From contig JALIGW010000148.1 of the NCBI GenBank assembly GCA_023053685.1, forward strand, positions 61,001 through 125,000: DNA of 64,000 nt, read 5' to 3'. Of the stretch, positions 1 through 12,820 are shown in pieces. The notes beneath the pieces are model-generated. The model searched no databases. It was not told the origin of the DNA and saw nothing but the letters and a program-made list of their open reading frames with translations. Every line of letters begins with the position of its first letter. Position 1 is the stretch's first letter. The stretch comes from Diadophis punctatus similis. Its lineage: Eukaryota; Chordata; Lepidosauria; Squamata; Dipsadidae. The translations under genes and the position numbers were made by a program.

Positions 1-775
<775 letters not shown>

Positions 776-966
776 GTACTGTGACATTCAGAAAGATTAC
801 TACCTCTGATCACTCACTGGGGAGAATCAGCCCAAATGGAGAAGGAGGTGTCCTGGATTTTTAAAGATAAAGCATCATACTTTGTTTAAGGCTGTAGGAA
901 GTTAGCACCCACCCCTCTCCTAGGAAATGAGATATCCTAGGAGATATTAAAAGGCAGAATATATTC

Positions 967-1473
967 TGTGGAATATCTCTGGAAACATGCTTGTGAGCGG
1001 ACAAAAGACTCCCCTTGGAAAACCCCCACCCCTTGCCAATGGGCCATTAAGGACTGGGCCCAGCTCACATATTCCTCTCACCTGGCCTGGAAGTCTTCTG
1101 CATAACAGAACCACAATAGGATTTGCCCAAGGCCCTTTCATTCAGCCAAAGCTGGGAAAGACAAAAGCCTATAGAGTTGCCACTGCATGGCCTTCTGGGA
1201 GCCTGACCACCAATCAGTTGCATCATATACACAAGGAACAGGAAACTAAGAGGTGGGACCCAACAGAGAGTATAAAACAAGGAACTCAGCATCTCTTCTG
1301 CCTCTCTTTCTCTTCACCCACATCTGGAAACATGTGATCTACCTTTTCTGTACAGGGGCTCATGCCATGTGCTCCTGTCTACCATATTAAAACCTTCTTT
1401 CCAAGCAACTTCCATGAATCCAGTGTCTTTTTCCCCACTTGGAAATGAACCCAGAAGGATATTCCTTACAACA
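967..1473 (+). mobile_element. Probable solo LTR of an endogenous retrovirus-like element
   Basis: The segment begins TGTGGAATAT and ends ATATTCCTTACA(ACA), a short imperfect terminal inverted repeat with TG...CA ends. Inside, in the expected order, are a CCAAT box (CCAATCAG near 1211), a TATA box (TATAAAAC near 1271) and an ATTAAA-type polyadenylation signal near 1388. This is the layout of a U3-R-U5 LTR on the plus strand. I found no matching 5-bp target duplication and no internal gag or pol, so it would be an old solo LTR. The 116-residue open frame across it shows no retroviral motif. Exact ends are uncertain by a few bases. Confidence 0.6.
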
Positions 1474-2241
1474 AGGCTATGATCTGACAGTATTGTTTCT
1501 CTGAAACAATAGTTTCAAAGTCTATGACTTCTACCCTAAGATCAGTTAACCCGGGGGGGGGGTCATAGTGAACATGAAACATTCAGTGGGCAGGAAAAAA
1601 TTACAAAACATCAATCCAGCTTTCAACCTAGCAAGGAGTTGGACTCCGTCTTGCACCCAGAATCCCAGACTCAAACACCAGTTTGAGGTCTTACAGTAGG
1701 ACAATAGCAATAGGGGTCATTATCAGCTCTGGAGGAATGACATTCCAGAGGGGGGTTCTATGACAGAAAAGTTCCATACCCCTGGGCAATATTTCTTAGC
1801 AGAAAGGGTTTAGAGCATTACTCCTGTGATAGATCTAACAGGATGGCTAGATACAACCAAAGAGAGAAATGGGTTAATGAAATGAATGGGGTTGCCTTTT
1901 TTCTTCCATCTCCCTACCTGTCTCACTCCTTTTGTTTAAGAGGAACCTCCAAACTATAAGAGATATATTTTTGGTGGTGCTGGTGTTAAGAAATCCTTAG
2001 GAGATTGAGAAAGGAGAGAGGCAACTCAGTCAGCAGTAGATATAACAAATGGTAACTCAGCCAAGATGACTAAACTTCTGGGAAAAAGTATTTCAAAGAG
2101 ATGTCACCTTTAATGATTCACTATAAAGAGGCTTTGAAACTTCAGTTCTGAAAACATTTGTGTTTATCCCGGAGATGCATTATAGATATCTTACTAAAAT
2201 GTGTATTGTTTATGCTTTCCTGTCTTCCAGCTATGTGGGGG
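1474..2241. other. Unassigned DNA, no gene seen
   Basis: Short G-run near 1552-1561. No exon-like open frame, TIR or tRNA-like box was noticed. Confidence 0.5.
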
Positions 2242-2955
<714 letters not shown>

Positions 2956-2963
2956 GAACATGG

Positions 2964-3312
2964 CAGAGGTGGGTTCCTCCCGGTTCAGACCAGTTCGCCC
3001 GAACTGGTAGCAAACCGCTGGTGATGTCATGGAGCCAGTTCGGTTGATGCCGGTCCGTGGATGCCACCATCTTTTTTTAAAAAAAATTGGGGGGGATTTT
3101 TTTTTGAAAATTTTTCAGATTTTTTTCTTCTGCGCATGCTCAGAAGCCGAGTTTCCAGCACTGCACATGCACCACCATCTTGTTTTTGGCTTTTTAAAAT
3201 TTTTTGGTAGTGCGCATGTGCGCACTGCAAAGCACATGCGCGCCCACGAGGCGTGACCACGCGGTGTGGGAGGAAGCGGACCGGCAGCGAGGTAAGTTAG
3301 AACCCACCCCTG
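2964..3312. mobile_element. Non-autonomous hAT-like transposon, 349 bp
   Basis: Left end CAGAGGTGGGTTC and right end GAACCCACCCCTG are inverted repeats. They are flanked by near-identical 8-bp duplications, GAACATGG (2956-2963) and GAACGTGG (3313-3320), 7 of 8 matching. The interior has GC-rich inverted segments around a T-rich middle and no transposase. It shares subterminal words (CCGGTTC, GCGCATGCGCA-like) with the elements at 34728, 38674 and 59011. Confidence 0.85.
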
Positions 3313-4854
3313 GAACGTGGGATTGGAGGTCTGAAAGGTATATTTTATTTATAAAAATAAAAAAGGTGGGATAAAAGAAATCTTTTAAAAAATACTTCTG
3401 TTCATGCCGTATAATTTCTGCTTTCTCTTTGCCATCCTATGCAACATTGTTTATTACTCAGTTTGCTGTAGAGATTTCTACACCCCACTTTAGTGTTGGT
3501 TTGGAGAACCCAGATCATTTTATTTTAGTAGTTTTATATGTACTGCTGGTGAATGACCACCATTGGAGACATATTTTTGAGTATAAGCAATGTAATATTT
3601 ATCACTGCAAAGCACAACAACCATAGTCATAACCACCACAATAAAATTTTGGAGGCTTATTCTCCTCTCGTAAATATGCAGTATGATATCATTCTGAGCT
3701 AACATGCAGCATCATATGATAGAACACTGCTGATCAATACCATTTTAATTTGCACAGCTGGTGAGACATATTTGAATGCTTCTCTACAAAAGGAAGGAAG
3801 GAAGGAAGGAAGGAAGGAAGGAAGGAAGGAAGGAAGGAAGGAAGGAAGGAAGGAAGGAAGGAAGGAAGGAGCCAATGAGAAAAACTAAATCCTCTATCAT
3901 TTCAGGCAAACTAAGTACCATGAGAAATTTTTCAATATCTAACTATACTGGGAAAGATGGTGTTTCTCCAACTGGTTAAATTAGACAGAAAGCCACAAAT
4001 TATACAGTCAAGTAGATAAATTCAAGTATTGACACTTTCTTATCTCTTGAAAAACATCAAGGGCAGTGATGCAATTCAATTATGTATCATTTAATCAATT
4101 TGCAGAATAATGTCATTAAACTTAGTTCAGAAGGAGGGGATGCTATTACAGCTAGGTTCCCAACTGGGGAATTAGAAGACCACTCCATGAACAAGGAATT
4201 TTTGTCCTATTTTGGTTAGATAGGATAGCATATCCAGGTTCTGAAATGAAGCTTCTCAAAAACTCAGTCTTAAAAGGTGTACTTGGATTAACTCATTCTT
4301 ACAGAGGAAATATTTTACTTGCCAACTCCCTTCCTACTCTTTCTTTCCTTTCCTTCTTTCTCTCATTCTCATTCCCACAAAGGAAAAGAGGATGTTTCTA
4401 AAAATGGACTTGTAGCATTAATCCCAGTGTCTCTCTCTGTATTTAGTTCATGTGAGACAAAGAGTGTAATTAAGGTATTGTATTGTATTGATTGAAACAA
4501 AGAATGGATCAAGACTTTCTTGCTAGATGAGCATGCTTCAAAAAGTCCACAACTGAGAAAGACCAAGAATCTGCATCATGTATTCCAGGCCACATCCAGA
4601 ACAGCACAATTCAACTGGCTCTAAATCTTTCATACTTGACTACCCGTTCTTTTTGTTAAGTCGTACTTTAGCTGATCTTCACAAGCATTAGCAATTTAAT
4701 ACTGAGCTTCTGAGCCATTTATACAGGAACAACCTATTATTTGAATAACTTGATTATAATTCATGATCATGTGCACTCTGTTAAGTTATGGGGGGTGGGG
4801 AAGGTTGCATGGGTTTCCTTCTCTTTAAAATGGCCACCTAACATTTTAGAGCTT
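3313..4854. other. Unassigned DNA apart from one microsatellite
   Basis: Holds the (GGAA)n array listed separately and otherwise AT-rich sequence without a credible exon, TIR or SINE box. Confidence 0.5.
3790..3870. repeat. (GGAA)n microsatellite
   Basis: About 20 tandem AAGG/GGAA tetranucleotides with no visible interruption. Confidence 0.97.
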
Positions 4855-5130
4855 TCCCCCCTCAAGTTCCCACCCTCTGGAATCGGCTCCCTTTTGAACT
4901 GTGCTTGAATGTGATCTTTTGAGGTTTTAAAAATCCTCTTTTCCAGGGCCTTTTATAATGCTAGGAGAATTTTGTTTGTCACGGTTTGATGCAGACTGAT
5001 ATTATGGCTGTGCAGGTAATAAGAAATGGTTTATGTGCCTTTATTTTTATCGTTTTAGTGTGGATAGTGGCTTATATTGTATGTTATTGCTTTGCCTGGA
5101 CTATGCTTAGATATAAATACACACTAAATA
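4855..5130 (+). mobile_element. Degraded LINE 3' end (CR1/L2-like)
   Basis: A short stretch reads like the C-terminal signature of CR1/L2-type ORF2 (a W-N-R-L-P-F pattern around 4872-4900). It then runs as 3' UTR into an AAATAAAA tail near 5120-5130. Highly decayed, and the clade is uncertain. Confidence 0.4.
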
Positions 5131-5144
5131 AAAACTGAGGGCCA

Positions 5145-5238
5145 GTTCGGTGTAGTGGCTTAAGGCACCAGACTAGGAACAGGGAGATCATGAATTATAG
5201 TCCTGCTTTAGATGTAAAGCCAGCTGGGGACCTTGGAC

Positions 5239-5319
<81 letters not shown>

Positions 5320-5475
5320 CCCTCTCCCTCTCCCTCTCCCTCTCTCCCTCTCTGCCTCTCTCTGCCTCTCCCTCTCTCTCTTACCTTTAAAAAGAAAGCA
5401 ATGGCAAAATCCTTCCTAAATTTGCTGTCTTGTCCAGGCAATTGACAACAGGCAACAATGACTCAAAGGGAATAA
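5145..5475 (+). mobile_element. tRNA-derived SINE with expanded internal (CT)n
   Basis: The head GCCAGTTCGGTGTAGTGGCT resembles a pol III A-box region of a tRNA-derived SINE. A degenerate B box follows near 5195-5205. The CT-rich part (5240-5380) has grown into a microsatellite inside the SINE. The tail (TTGTCCAGGCAATTGACAAC and on) matches, in decayed form, the reverse complement of the minus-strand SINE at 18230-18460. The element passes directly into the (AAAAT)n block. Confidence 0.65.
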
Positions 5476-6057
5476 TAAAATAAAATTAAAATAAATTAAA
5501 ATAAATTAAAATAAATTAAAATAATAAAATAAAATAAAATAAAATAAAATAAAATAAAATAAAATAAAATAAAATAAAATAAAATAAAATAAAATAAAAT
5601 ATAAAATATAAAATAATAAAATAAAATAAAATAAATAAAATAAATAAAATAAAATAAAATAAAATAAAATAAAATGAAATAAAATGAAATAAAATGAAAT
5701 AAATTAAAATAAAATAAAATATAAAATAATAAAATAAAATAAAATAAAATAAAATAAAATAAAATAAAATAAAATAAAATAAAATAAAATAAATGATAAA
5801 ATAAAATAAAATAAAATAAAATAAAATAAAATAAAATAAAATAAAATAATAAAATAAAATAAAATAAAATAAAATAAAATAAAATAAAATAAAATAAAAT
5901 AAAATAAAATAAAATAAAATAAAATAAAATAAAATAAAATAATAAAATAAAATAAAATAAAATAAAATAAATAAATAAATAAATAAAATAAATAAAATAA
6001 ATAAAATAAATAAAATAATAAAAAATAATAAAAAATAATAAAAATAATAAAATAAAA
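5475..6057. repeat. Long (AAAAT)n minisatellite-scale block
   Basis: About 580 bp of AAAAT pentamers with AAAT and AAAATG variants and a few phase slips. It probably grew from the A-rich tail of the SINE just upstream. The 164-residue minus-strand ORF across it (F/I/L/Y only) is an artefact. Confidence 0.95.
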
Positions 6058-6496
6058 TACCACTACTATTAAATGAATTGTTATGTTCCTTATTTCTTCC
6101 TCTGTGCTAGCATATCCAAACAGGTGGAAAATACAGATTCCAGGCAGTGTATGAGATTCCATCTTTTTGGATTCCATTTGCATTTTTGTTCTATACATTT
6201 CTTTACATGTGCCTGCATGTCATCTCAGTGATTTGTGGGAAAGTCTGTAGATCAATTCAGAGTCATTATTTCATTATTATTCATTATTTCATGGCACAGG
6301 TTAAATTCAAGAAGAGCTTTAGGAATATGATGCTGCTCATTGTTCAGTGCTATAGAGGGCATTGAGATCAAATAGTAGCATCAGAATTCAAGTCAGATGT
6401 ATTCAGGTAAGGTGGACTGGAGGAAAAAAATGAGATAATGGGATGACTTCCACCTTTTACTCTCTTTAAGAGATTATTTCTGTCATTCCTCTTACA

Positions 6497-6780
6497 CATA
6501 GGTAGTCCTCGCCTTACAATCATTCATTTAGTGACCATTCAAAGTTGCAACAGCATTGAAAAAATTTCACGCTTACGACTGTCGCACCATCCCCATGGTC
6601 ACATGATCAAAATTCAGACATTGACAACTGGCTCATATTTATGACGGTTGCTGTATCCCGGGGTCCTGTGATCACCTTTTGCAAACTGTTGAGCGGCCAA
6701 GTCAATCGGAAAGCCAGATTTACTTAACAACCATGTTACTAACTTAACAACTGCAGCCATTCACATAACAACTGTTTCCT
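6497..6780. mobile_element. TA-flanked DNA repeat, 3' part missing
   Basis: Begins GGTAGTCCTCGCCTTAC and stays alignable by eye to the element at 59772-60153 (shared words CATTCATTTAGTG, CCCCATGGTCA, GGGGTCCTGTGATC, CTTAACAACTGCA). The matching right TIR is absent. The repeat stops where a CR1 3' end starts (6783), so it is truncated. Confidence 0.65.
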
Positions 6781-6782
6781 GG

Positions 6783-6840
6783 TTGAGCAGGGTGTTGGAC
6801 TAGAAGACCTACAAGGTCCCTTCCAACTCTGATATTCTAT
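6783..6840 (+). mobile_element. CR1-type LINE 3' terminus
   Basis: Carries the CR1 3'-end signature GTTGGACTAGAAGACCT followed by AAGGTCCCTTCCAACTCT and a short ATTCT-like tail. The 5' portion is absent. Confidence 0.75.
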
Positions 6841-7899
6841 GTACTACCTAAGTTCCGAGGCTGTATCATTGTGCGGTACATCATGGAATGAATGAAAAGG
6901 AGGAAATGGGGCTAATTTTTTTGCAATAAATCTACAACATATGCCGGCAAATGTACTGTATGCTTTTTTTTCAAAGCAGCATGGATTTGGAAATCCTTTA
7001 AAGAGTTGCATAATATTACCATACGCTTCTGTCACAGGTGGTAAATCATTATCATTTATATTCCCCCACAATTTAACTCTTACGATTTGCTGCCAATGTT
7101 TTAATCCCAAACAGGAGATATCTGAGGCCCCTTACAAACAAAGGATAGATATTTTAATTTGTATTAGTCTTGTGCTTTACTGCAAAGAAAGTCAAAGGCA
7201 TGGGAATTAATTTGCCTTACTAAGTGACTTGTCTGAATCTTTCATAAATATTTCATAGAGGAATTCCAATTCATAAAAGATGAACTCTTCAAATGTTAAC
7301 ATTCTTATATGAAAAGACTATATATAAAATGTTCTCCAGCCACCCATACAGCTATCAGTGTCCAATCAATAATTAATGGCATTCATAATGGCTTAAAATT
7401 ATTAACAAAATGTTTGAGAGCATAGGATTTATCACTTTATATTTTCATTGCTCTGATTCTCCTGCAACCCTTCTCAAATCCTGTATGAAGGAATAGGTTT
7501 CTAAAACTCTCCATGCTTGTAATGCTCATATGTGCTAATGAATAAAATAGGAGCCCTGTGACTACATCAGCTGGAATCACACTACCACTTGGCACTCGCA
7601 AAGCATATTTCAAAAGTTCAGAGCACTTTCAAATGCATTATGTTAGTAATCCTTACAATTTCCCTATGAGGGAAGCCAACATTATTGTCTTGGTTTTGCT
7701 GATTAAGAGCTGTAACAGAGAAAATGGCTTTCTGTAAGCAAATTTACAATACAGGCCTCATCCTGTATCCTCAGAACATCACTAGCTGCCTTGGTACTTC
7801 CAGATAAGGTGCCTTTTAGAGTGCAGTTCACACTGTATCTGCTGTTGAATAGTATGCAAAAAGATTGTATTTTCAGCATTGTTCTTACCATTTATATTA
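6841..7899. other. Unassigned DNA, no gene seen
   Basis: Frames of up to 89 codons exist on both strands between 6844 and 7210 but show no motif and overlap each other. No repeat ends recognised. Confidence 0.45.
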
Positions 7900-8130
7900 A
7901 TTGTTTTATTGAGTATCCTAGTATGATTTATGTTGATTGCTTATTTAGTATCCTATGACTATCACTGAGTGTTGTATCTTATGATTTATGATGAATGTAT
8001 TTTAAGATGATTATGATCATGATTTATCACTTGTATGCTTCTTTGTACACTGAGAGCTTATGCACCAGAGACAAATTCCTTGTGTGTCCAATCACACTTG
8101 GCCAATAAAGAATTCTAGTAATTCTAACAA
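7900..8130 (+). mobile_element. L3/CR1-like LINE 3' end with ATTCT tail
   Basis: The block ACTGAGAGCTTATGCACCAG, then ACAAATTCCTTGTGTGTCC, then GGCCAATAAAGAATTCTAG marks the 3' UTR of a snake L3-type CR1 element. It contains AATAAA and ends in an ATTCT-like tail. The same 3' end appears inverted at 20189-20358. Confidence 0.7.
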
Positions 8131-8534
8131 ACAAGACTGGCTGAGCTTACAATTCATACATCTAGATCTTAATCCAGAGCATTTGGAAGAGTGTGTGTGT
8201 GTGCGAAGCCACAATTTAGTGCCCCACACATTCTAAAAGGTAGAATGGGACGTAGGAGTGATGGGACAATGTCTCTGCATATGACATTGTATAATGACAT
8301 GGGAATCGAGCCAAAATTTGCAGTTCTTTTCCTTTTTATGTGGTCTGGTTTGGAGAGATGGAAAACAGTTATATCTCCTGTGTTACTTAAGATAGTAAAA
8401 CACAGACTCTATTGAGTGTTCATGTTTTATTACTCAGTTCAGGTATAATGGGGGAGAGCCAGGGATGTAATAGTATGCGGGAATACAGGGAAAGGTGGGG
8501 GGAAACAGCCACAGCCAAGGCAACTGTCAGATAA

Positions 8535-8800
8535 GATATTGGTTATCACCTTTAAAGCCCTTCATGGCTGAGGGACTGTCTGCTGCAGGTCACATCCACC
8601 CGACCCACTAGAGTGGGGAGGCAACAAATGTTGTGGGTCACATCCCCTAAGGAGGGACCTCTGGAGGGACCCAGAAGAAGGGCCTTCTTCATGGTGGCTC
8701 CCTTCCTTTGGAATATCATCCCTTCAGAAATTAGACTGGCCCCACTTTGACACTCTTTCATAAGGTTCTGGTTTTGGAAGCAGGCCTGGTGAAGAGTGGG
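8535..8800 (+). pseudogene. Decayed ORF2 C-terminus of a CR1/L2-type LINE
   Basis: Recognisable pieces in shifting frames are TFKALHG-like (8550-8575), GRRAFF-like (8670-8695) and LWNIIP-like (8705-8730). They match in order the same conserved blocks in the better copies at 28573 and 61431. Stops and frameshifts make it non-functional. Confidence 0.6.
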
Positions 8801-9029
8801 ATGGAGTCTATCAAATGGCTTATTTCACTGTTACTGGGGGAGGTGTTCAGCAGGAATGTGGGCTTGGCAAACATCTCAAAAGGGACCCTCCCCAGTTTCT
8901 TCAACTGTAAATGTGATGGGGAAGAAATGTACATTTGCCTTAGCAAAATTCTCTTAAAGTCACCTTACCGTAAACTAGAATTAGTTCATCTGGGCTTGCT
9001 TCCTAACTGTGCTACCTTGCAAGCCTGAC

Positions 9030-9655
9030 TGTTGTGGTCCAGCAACGGCCTGCGGAGCTGGCAGCAGAGTCAGACAGTGAGGAGGCTGGGGAGGAATCTG
9101 GGCCAGGCCTGGAGTCTGGAGAAGGCTTGGGGCTAGAGGCAGGGATCCAGCCAGGGCCATTTGGGAGGTCCTTCCCAACTCCAGAACCTCCGGAGGCTGA
9201 CATGAGCAAGGCAGAGGAACAGGGGGAGCCTGTTCTCAATGCACACATACGCAGAGCTGCAGGAAGGCAAGAACAGTTACAGAGGAGCAGGACTACTTGG
9301 GAGTAATGCTTAGAGCTAATTGGTCCCTCCCATAGACTACATACTTGAAAGGGTTCGTTGCAGGAAGCAACACAATTCATCTCTAGCTCTCGTCATTGCA
9401 ACTCGGACTCTGTTTCTGTTTCTGTTTGGATTTGCCAAGTTTTCCTGCAAATTGGTCCTTAGCAGTTTGCCAAAGAAGAGCAAGGTTCATGTGTATTATC
9501 TGCCTTTCCCTGAAAGACTGTAGTTAGACTTATTTTCCTTTGTTTGGACTTATTACGGCTGGTAATGAAAATAATTATCAGCCGTTACAAATAAAAGAGG
9601 TTTGTGGGATGCCATTTGTGCCGTCTTATTAAATCAGGAAGCCTAGGTCAGAACA
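9030..9655 (+). mobile_element. Solo LTR, 626 bp, perfect 5-bp target duplication
   Basis: Starts TGTTGTGGTCC and ends GGTCAGAACA (TG...CA). Direct repeats CTGAC flank it at 9025-9029 and 9656-9660, the 5-bp duplication expected of retroviral-type integration. An AATAAA signal lies near 9589. A second copy of the same LTR lies at 45421-46057. Both copies keep an open acidic frame just after the start (here 9034-9306) containing PGLESGEG. No internal gag-pol remains. The superfamily (gypsy or ERV) cannot be told from the LTR alone. Confidence 0.88.
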
Positions 9656-9660
9656 CTGAC

Positions 9661-10122
9661 ATGGGAACACTCAGATAAAACTAGGGGAACCAACCCCAGT
9701 CATATAATTTTATTATGAACCATAATGCCCAAGTTTACAGGCTGTGTTAACCAGAAGTTAAGAATCTATAACACAATGTTAAACAGCATGTGAGCCTAGC
9801 TTGCAATATCTAATGTTCTATAATTGTCCCTTTATATAGAAACCTTTCCTAACCTGGTCCTCTTTGGGACAACCATCATCCTTTGTTGTGGCCAAAACCT
9901 GGTTCACTTAGAGCAGTGAATCATTTTGAATCATTTTGAAGATGAATAATTTTGAAGATGAAACATAAATTTATTAGCATGCAAAGAATAAAAGAGTGTA
10001 TGTTAGGCCACTGTATTATGAAGACAAGAAAATGGCAGACACAGTATAAATTACAGCATGATATTGGGTTTCTTTATAAACACATCTGGGTGACTTTCTC
10101 ATTATTTATCCCTTCCTACTAG
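9661..10122. other. Unassigned DNA
   Basis: AT-rich with a small local tandem repeat (TTTTGAA words around 9925-9965). No gene or transposon end seen. Confidence 0.5.
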
Positions 10123-10221
10123 GATGCCATAGAAAAACTCAAAGAAATAGTGCAAGATCGGAACATGTGGAGAGACCTGGCCCGTAAAATAGCCAAAAAT
10201 CAGATTCGACTGAATGGATAA

Positions 10222-10222
<1 letters not shown>
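10123..10222 (+). pseudogene. C-terminal fragment of an RTE/BovB-like LINE ORF2
   Basis: A 32-codon open stretch ends DRNMWRDLARKI...RLNG-stop. The W-R...R-x-R-L-[DN]-G ending is typical of the C-terminus of RTE/BovB-type ORF2. The sequence before it (pyrimidine tract then TACTAG) also resembles a splice acceptor, so a terminal host exon was considered. The LINE reading is better because a simple (ATC)n tail begins directly after the stop. Confidence 0.55.

Positions 10223-10274
<52 letters not shown>
10223..10274. repeat. (ATC)n microsatellite, likely LINE tail
   Basis: About 16 ATC triplets directly follow the TAA stop of the LINE fragment, consistent with a simple-sequence 3' tail. Confidence 0.85.
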
Positions 10275-11476
10275 GGTCTGCATGCTAGTTATAAGATATG
10301 TAAAATACGGTTAATATAGATAAACAATTTGGTTTACTGGACCACAGGTTCCTGACTGATTCTTCCTTCTTTCACTACTCAGAGCCAATTCAGCTTGGTG
10401 TGAATTTTTTTTTTTACAAGGGCACTTTAAGTAGTTCATGTATATTAGGTGTTGGCAGTTTGGTAGTAAATGCAATTCATTTGGGTACCAACTACTGTAC
10501 ATGCTTCTTTTTGCTGCTAACAATCTTAATCTTTAGTTTATTCATCTGCTGCCATAGGATTTAATCTCTCTTCCAATTTTCTTTTTCTCATCTTAAAGAT
10601 TTTTTCAAGACTTTTTTTTTTAGTCCAGTAAAAGCTCCCTATTCAGGTCAACTTCTTGGCTTGTCATTTGTGTTTCCACCTTAGTTGTTTTCTCTGACGT
10701 ATAGTCCATATATTTTGTTTAAAAAAATTCCAGCATTTTTTGCAAATTCATTTTGTTCTGATATTTCTGCATCAGGCAAAATTTGTTTCATCTTTTTATC
10801 TTGTAAATTCTCCAAGATGTTCTCTTTCACATCAGTAGTTTCTTCTTTAATGTCTTTAGGACATAATCTATTCATAGAACATGCATCATTGCTGAAACTG
10901 AAGCTGCGATTTTTTGACCCCATTCTTCAAAAATCTCCCAAAGTATTTCAAATATCAAAGCATTTTCTGCTATTTTGCAAGTTTCACACTGACCAAAGAC
11001 AAAAGGCAGGCTTTTCACTTTGGTTTTCCTTTTTCTTTTGTGCATGGAAACTTTAGTCCCCTCTACTGTTTAATTTCTGTAAGCATAAAATCTCAAGTTT
11101 TGGTTCTGGCTTAAGATATTCAAAAAGACAAGTTTGAAAAGCCACTGATGAGTTTACCATGAAAAATTAACTATGAACTGGAAAAAAAATAGAACTAAGT
11201 GGCAAAATCTAAATTAGAATCTGATTTAAGAAAGTTATAAACAAATGAAGGGACCACACAGATTTAGAATAATGGGATTTTTAAGATATGTGCTGTGCAA
11301 TTTTGGAATAATTTATATATATGTTTATAACTTAAATCAGATTCCAATTTAGCTTTTGCTACTTAGTTCTAAATTCTATGTAGTTTTTAAATTCTTTATA
11401 GTTAATCTTTCATGGTAAACTCACCAGTTGCCTTCCAAACTTGCCATTTTGGAGAAGCCTAATACATCCTTTAGTA
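10275..11476. other. Unassigned; possible decayed LINE on the minus strand
   Basis: The minus strand at 10560-10923 has an 80-codon frame rich in E, K, N and D (around NILENLQDKKMKQI) and more charged, coiled-coil-like pieces beyond its stop. This recalls an L1 ORF1 but has no diagnostic motif. Similar charged fragments lie at 16746-16964. The rest is AT-rich without recognisable ends. Confidence 0.3.
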
Positions 11477-11653
11477 CAGCAGTTCTCAACCTGAGAGTCG
11501 CGACCCCTTCACAGGGGTCAGGAGACTTCACCCAGATGCGCAAAGGGTAAAAGAACCCAAATGGCGGGGGGCGGGGGTCATGGTGGCAGGCCCGGCGGTG
11601 GGGTGGGGCGCGGTGGAGGCGCGGGGCAGCATTAGGAAGGTTAAGAACCACTG
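11477..11653. mobile_element. hAT-like MITE, 177 bp, perfect 8-bp duplication
   Basis: TIRs CAGCAGTTCTCAACCT and AGGTTAAGAACCACTG lie between identical CTTTAGTA duplications (11469-11476, 11654-11661). The GC-rich interior has no transposase. The TIR word TTCTCAACC is of the Charlie/Buster hAT type and resembles those at 26374 and 56337. Confidence 0.9.
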
Positions 11654-12049
11654 CTTTAGTAGGTAATTAGAAAGCTACTGTGCATCCTTTAAAAGGGTCC
11701 ATCACAGTTGAGAGCATGATAGTTCCATTCACTCCTGGCATTCAAACCCAGGAAACTACTGATCTATGTTTTCCTCATGAGAAAAAGCAATCTGGAGTAC
11801 AAGTGGGCAATCTCCCATTCTGTCTTTGTCTGGAGGAGTTACATGGGATTGCTTTACTCACCAGTCATTCAGCCTTATCGATGGTCATCATCCCCACTTA
11901 TTCAGCGATGCCATAGCTTCCCTTTCCGGAGCTGGAATTACCGCCTTTAATTTTTAGAATGTTAAGGATTTTATAATTTAGATCAATTTTGCTGAAGAAT
12001 ACCTGCCTTTGGAATACTGATAGTCTAATACTGATAGTCCTCGCACATA

Positions 12050-12366
12050 TATGCTAGTCCTTCTCGACTCTAGGGGGCGGTGCTTATCTCTGTTTCAAAG
12101 CCGAAGAGCCAACACTGTCCGAAGATGTTTCCATGGTCATGTGGCCGGCATGACAAGTCGCACAGAATGCTATTACCTGCCCACCAAAGGTGGTCCCTAT
12201 TTTTCTACTTGCATTTTTACGTGCTTTCGAACTGCTAGGTTGGTAGAAGCTGGAACAAGTAACAGGAGCTCACCCCATTACGCGACACTAGGAATTTGAA
12301 CCGCTGAACTGCCAACCTTTCGATCGACAAGCTCAGCGTCTTAGCCACTGAGCCACCGTGTCCCTT
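12050..12366 (-). mobile_element. Sauria-type SINE (tRNA head, BovB-like tail)
   Basis: On the minus strand the head at the right end reads as a tRNA-like region. A GTGGCTCAGTGGCTAAGACG A box and a GGTTCAAATTCC B box are visible as their complements at about 12335-12360 and 12290-12305. The body then ends in a tail with GCACATATGTGCGAG-like sequence (complement near 12040-12060) that resembles the BovB LINE 3' end. A few mutations are present. Confidence 0.75.
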
Positions 12367-12474
12367 TAACTGATAGTCTACATCTGTTAATTTCCAGACA
12401 GCTAATAAAAATATTTTACAGCACAATCTATTTAAGTTACATTTTTCAACTTTATAAAAAATCATTTTTTTCTA

Positions 12475-12820
12475 ATAATTAATAATAACAACAGAGTTGG
12501 AAGGGACCTTGGAGGTCTTCTAGTCCAACCCCCTGCCTAGGCAGGAAACCCTACACTACTTCAGACAGATGGTTATCCAACATCTTCTTAAAAACTTCCA
12601 GTGTTGGAGCATTCATAATTTCTGGAGGCAAGCTGTTCCACGGATTAATTGTTCTAACTGTCAGGAAATTTCTCCTTAGTTCTAAGTTGCTTCTCTCCTT
12701 GATTTGTTTCCACCCATTGCTTCTTCTCCTACCCTCAGGTGCTTTGGAGAATAGTTTGACTCTCTCTTCTTTGTGGCAACTCCTTCTGATAAGAAATACC
12801 AAAGATTTATCTGAGAACAT
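12475..12820 (-). mobile_element. CR1 LINE 3' fragment with ORF2 C-terminus
   Basis: Reading leftward, the minus strand encodes the final ORF2 residues (RRNFLTVRTINPWNSLPPEI, then FKKMLDNHL) from 12820 to 12551. It continues through the CR1 3' UTR signature near 12495-12535. It is open for 89 codons but 5'-truncated, with no reverse transcriptase core. A second copy with the same order is at 53187-53712. Confidence 0.8.

Noticed and set aside
987..1337. 116-codon ORF
   Set aside because: Lies across CCAAT and TATA boxes of a probable LTR and has no gag, pol or env-like motif.
5475..6057. CRISPR-like regular repeats
   Set aside because: Unit is 5 bp with no spacers; a microsatellite.
5704..6198. 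164-codon minus-strand hydrophobic ORF
   Set aside because: It is the translation of (AAAAT)n and has only F, I, L and Y.
10105..10222. Terminal host exon with a TACTAG acceptor
   Set aside because: The peptide end (W-R...RLNG-stop) and the simple tail after it fit an RTE-type LINE better.
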